Shown here: positions 61,505 to 64,000 of the stretch, piece after piece
Position numbering within the stretch: the first letter of the stretch is position 1
Layout of the letters: each line of letters opens with the position of its first letter
From: Combretum micranthum
Taxonomy: Eukaryota > Streptophyta > Magnoliopsida > Myrtales > Combretaceae
Length of the DNA stretch: 64,000 nucleotides
Reading direction: 5' to 3'
NCBI GenBank assembly: GCA_024138025.1
Contig: JAMXBD010000368.1
Coordinates: forward strand, 992,001 to 1,056,000
The notes under the pieces: generated by a model
The model's input: the letters and a program-made list of their open reading frames with translations, nothing else
The model's database searches: none
What the model was told of the DNA's origin: nothing
Position numbers and translations under genes: made by a program

Positions 61505-61925
61505 AATTAGGACTGTAAACAAGTCTAGTAAAGATGATACAATGCTAAGTTCTAATTCGATTTGAATAAAATACTCAAGCTCAAGCTTGACTCCAGCTCA
61601 ATCAAGCTTTATTTTTTAACCTCAAACTTGACTAAAATTAATACTCAAAAAGATCAAGCTTGCCTTGATTAGGCTCAATTGTTCTTATAGAGATGAATTA
61701 GACTGAAAAATAAAATGGAATCACCGTTGGATATGAAGGAGAAATAAAACCAAGGCACAAAAGTAGGCTTTAAAAATGGAGAAAACATAAATTTAGTATT
61801 GTTTTTATAAATATATATATATATATATAAAGCTTGAATAGAATCTTGACTACTTGAATTGACTATTTTAAAACTTAAACTCAAACTCAATTGCTACTAT
61901 AGTAGCTTGAACTTGAAATCCACTC
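61505..61925. repeat. Decayed relative of the GAGCTCG-rich MITE
   Basis: It contains AGGACTGTAAACAAGTC, resembling the terminus AAGGTTGCAAACAAGCC, and many AAGCTTGA/CTCAAGCTCAAGC words. It includes an (AT)n tract at 61810-61829. Ends are uncertain. Confidence 0.35.
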
Positions 61926-62314
61926 GATTGTAGTTGAGATTGAATTTAGTTATCACTGAGTTGAACTACGGTAGCCGCGAGTAGATGTCTTGGATGCATT
62001 TGATATTATTGAAACATTATGGTTTCCAAACTTATTGTGATAATCTCTAAAAGTTGTGTTAATAGGTTTTTTTAAGTGGAAAGTGGTTTTCATTTTAGTA
62101 TAATGTTGCATTTGAAATTTATACTTTAATATATTATATTTTTAATTAATTTTGAATTTTCCAGTTTCTATACTCGATTGAACTTTATAAGGTTATCCAT
62201 ACTAATTGTGTGAACGCTGTAAAAATCGCCTTACTAGTTACTTATTTTGACTAACTATCATATGTCTAAAATGATATTTCAATAAAGATTTTCTGCTTAA
62301 AATATAGAGATGTA

Positions 62315-62590
62315 ACTAGGGTTGATCATTATATGGTACTCGGCTCACTAGACTTGCTAGCATGGATTTTGATATTATTTTGAGATCCTGGAGGATTTTG
62401 GGTTTTAGAGATGACCCTTTAGGTTATACATCATCACGGGTCAGTTCCCATCACCAGTAGTTCTGAATTAGAAACTGACTTGGGGATGGTGAGTTCGAAT
62501 TGGGAACCCATTGGTTTTGGCGGGTCCAGTCAGCTCCAACCCCTAAAACTACCGGTTCAAGAACCGATGGTTCCTATAGTTACACACCAC
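62315..62590. repeat. Possible decayed MITE
   Basis: It starts CTAGGGTTGATCATTA and carries opposing phrases such as CCGGTTC and GAACCGATGG. The combination resembles hAT-type MITEs, but inverted ends were not confirmed. Confidence 0.25.
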
Positions 62591-63084
62591 CAAAATAAAA
62601 AAGAAGAGAAATTATAAAAAATAATGTAAAAAACAAAAATTTAAACTATTTTCTTAAGAATAGTAAATTTTATCTCCTATTCATGACATTAAATAAGTTT
62701 TTATTAATAATATAAGTAATAAATATATATATATGTATATAAATGAAATAATGTGTTGTTGAGTTTATTTAGACCTTCAATTAAAGTAGACTTTTTCTTT
62801 CTTAACAATGTAAGACTTGTTTTTGTGTTTGTCGGACTTATTTTATATTTATTTTAAAGTTACACATTGCTAATATGACAATTAAAAAAATACAAGTGAT
62901 TATATATAAATAAATACACAAACTGTAAAATATCTTTAACTAATGAGTTATAAACAATTCTTGTTAGCTATGATGTTATTTTCAACTTGAAGTTTGTTTG
63001 CATTTTCTTTTTCTGCTTAATTTAAGTAAATCTATTTAGCTGATTTTTTTTTTCAAGTTGAGTTATATAACAATTGTTTGTTAA

Positions 63085-63120
<36 letters not shown>

Positions 63121-63689
63121 TTGTTATATCTTGGTTAGTAAAGAAATAAGATGCAGTAATGTCATCAACATTATGTTAGGTCTTTCGATCATCCATTTAG
63201 ATAATGTGTTTTATTTTTGTTATATTTGTTAGTATATTTAGTAGGATCATCATTTGAAAATTATCTACAATATGTTCAATTATTTCTTAGACAAAAAAAA
63301 AAAAAAAGGAAAAGGTTATCAGTTTTGAACCTAGTACATCCCTAAAAGATACATGTAATAGTAATGATAACAATACTTTTAAGATGAAATTAACACAAGT
63401 GAGGGTTTGTGATTGTCAAAAAAATCATATATTCTATATGGAATGTCTTTATCAAAATAATTCATTGAATATCTAATAATCTATACTTGGGCAAAAAAGC
63501 CAACTAATTGACAATTCAATAGAAATTTAACATAGGCGTAGCAATCTTAAGAAAGTCTAATTGATATTGAGATAAAAGTATATATGTTGATTGAAAAAAT
63601 AATTAAGTTTAAATGCCAAATACATATATATATTTTTCTTTTAGTTATAGCTATCAGTTACTAGGATGGTATTCAATATTATGGATAAA
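62591..63689. other. Intergenic with (CT)n(AT)n microsatellite
   Basis: (CT)n followed by (AT)n at about 63087-63120. No coding or mobile-element signature. Confidence 0.5.
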
Positions 63690-64000
63690 AAAAAGAAAGA
63701 AGAAAGAAAATGTTGACTGGAATAGAAAATATGATTTTTCATATTTAAAACGAAAATCGTTTCTTCACCTTTTGTTGATATTTTGCATGTTTTCATCCCC
63801 GCAATCGTTGATGCTTTTAAAATCAACTATAACAAGATGTTATCATATTACTCTATAAGATTGATATTACTAACGTTGTTAATCATCATAAAGAGTGAAA
63901 AAAAAACAAAAACGAAAATAACTTTTGCAAAACAAAAGCACCCTAAACATAGGTTTGAGATCTTAAACCACCATAGTAAATAATGAAAAGAATTAGAAAG
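63690..64000 (+). repeat. Dispersed direct repeat, copy 2 (partial)
   Basis: Partner of 51600-51915, cut by the window edge. Confidence 0.65.

Noticed and set aside
1..64000. tRNA, rRNA or organellar insertions
   Set aside because: No cloverleaf, rRNA core or plastid/mitochondrial gene text was seen by eye; a computed scan would be needed to exclude short ones.

Overview
The window is plant nuclear DNA, most likely from a flowering plant with a repeat-rich genome. The evidence is a cysteine-rich receptor-like kinase (CRK) gene with plant splice sites, Ty1-copia, Ty3-gypsy and Athila-type LTR retrotransposons, a CACTA (En/Spm) DNA transposon, hAT-like and foldback MITEs, and very AT-rich intergenic sequence. 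No rRNA, tRNA, CRISPR or bacterial-style operon was seen. I cannot name the species.

The host gene. One apparently intact but partial gene lies on the minus strand, from 11211 off the left edge. Exon 1 (10422-11211) encodes a signal peptide and two DUF26/Gnk2 domains, exon 2 (567-695) the membrane helix and exon 3 (289-410) the start of the kinase. All junctions have GT/AG borders and compatible phases. Intron 1 would be 9.7 kb and holds a decayed copia element and foldback MITEs. A decayed tandem copy of the same gene lies at about 16921-18015. It keeps the same order (kinase exon, intron, DUF26 exon) in 1.1 kb, which supports the long-intron model.

18.0-38.3 kb is a three-level nest. A CACTA transposon (left TIR at 18016) sits in the CRK pseudogene. 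Its DUF4216-like coding region is split by a roughly 5.6 kb solo gypsy LTR (22599-36359, flanked by GGGAT/GAGAT). That LTR is split by a young 8.2 kb Athila-related element (27493-35693, two 1352 bp LTRs about 99% identical). The Athila-related element has no recognisable pol. In its place is a 242-codon open frame with a cysteine cluster, followed by a 61 bp tandem array of palindromic TACACGA..TCGTGTA cores and a frameshifted ATHILA-type ORF.

38.3-50.5 kb is a pile of truncated retroelements: a minus-strand TNT1/Tork-like copia (38340-41973), a plus-strand copia (42427-about 45020), a probable minus-strand gypsy LTR (about 45021-47743) and a minus-strand gypsy gag/protease/RT fragment (about 47950-50200).

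50.5-64 kb has no gene that I can support. It holds MITEs (57546-57841; 60289-60901), diverged direct duplications, LTR-like promoter remnants and microsatellites.

All calls come from reading the sequence and from remembered family motifs. No database search was run.
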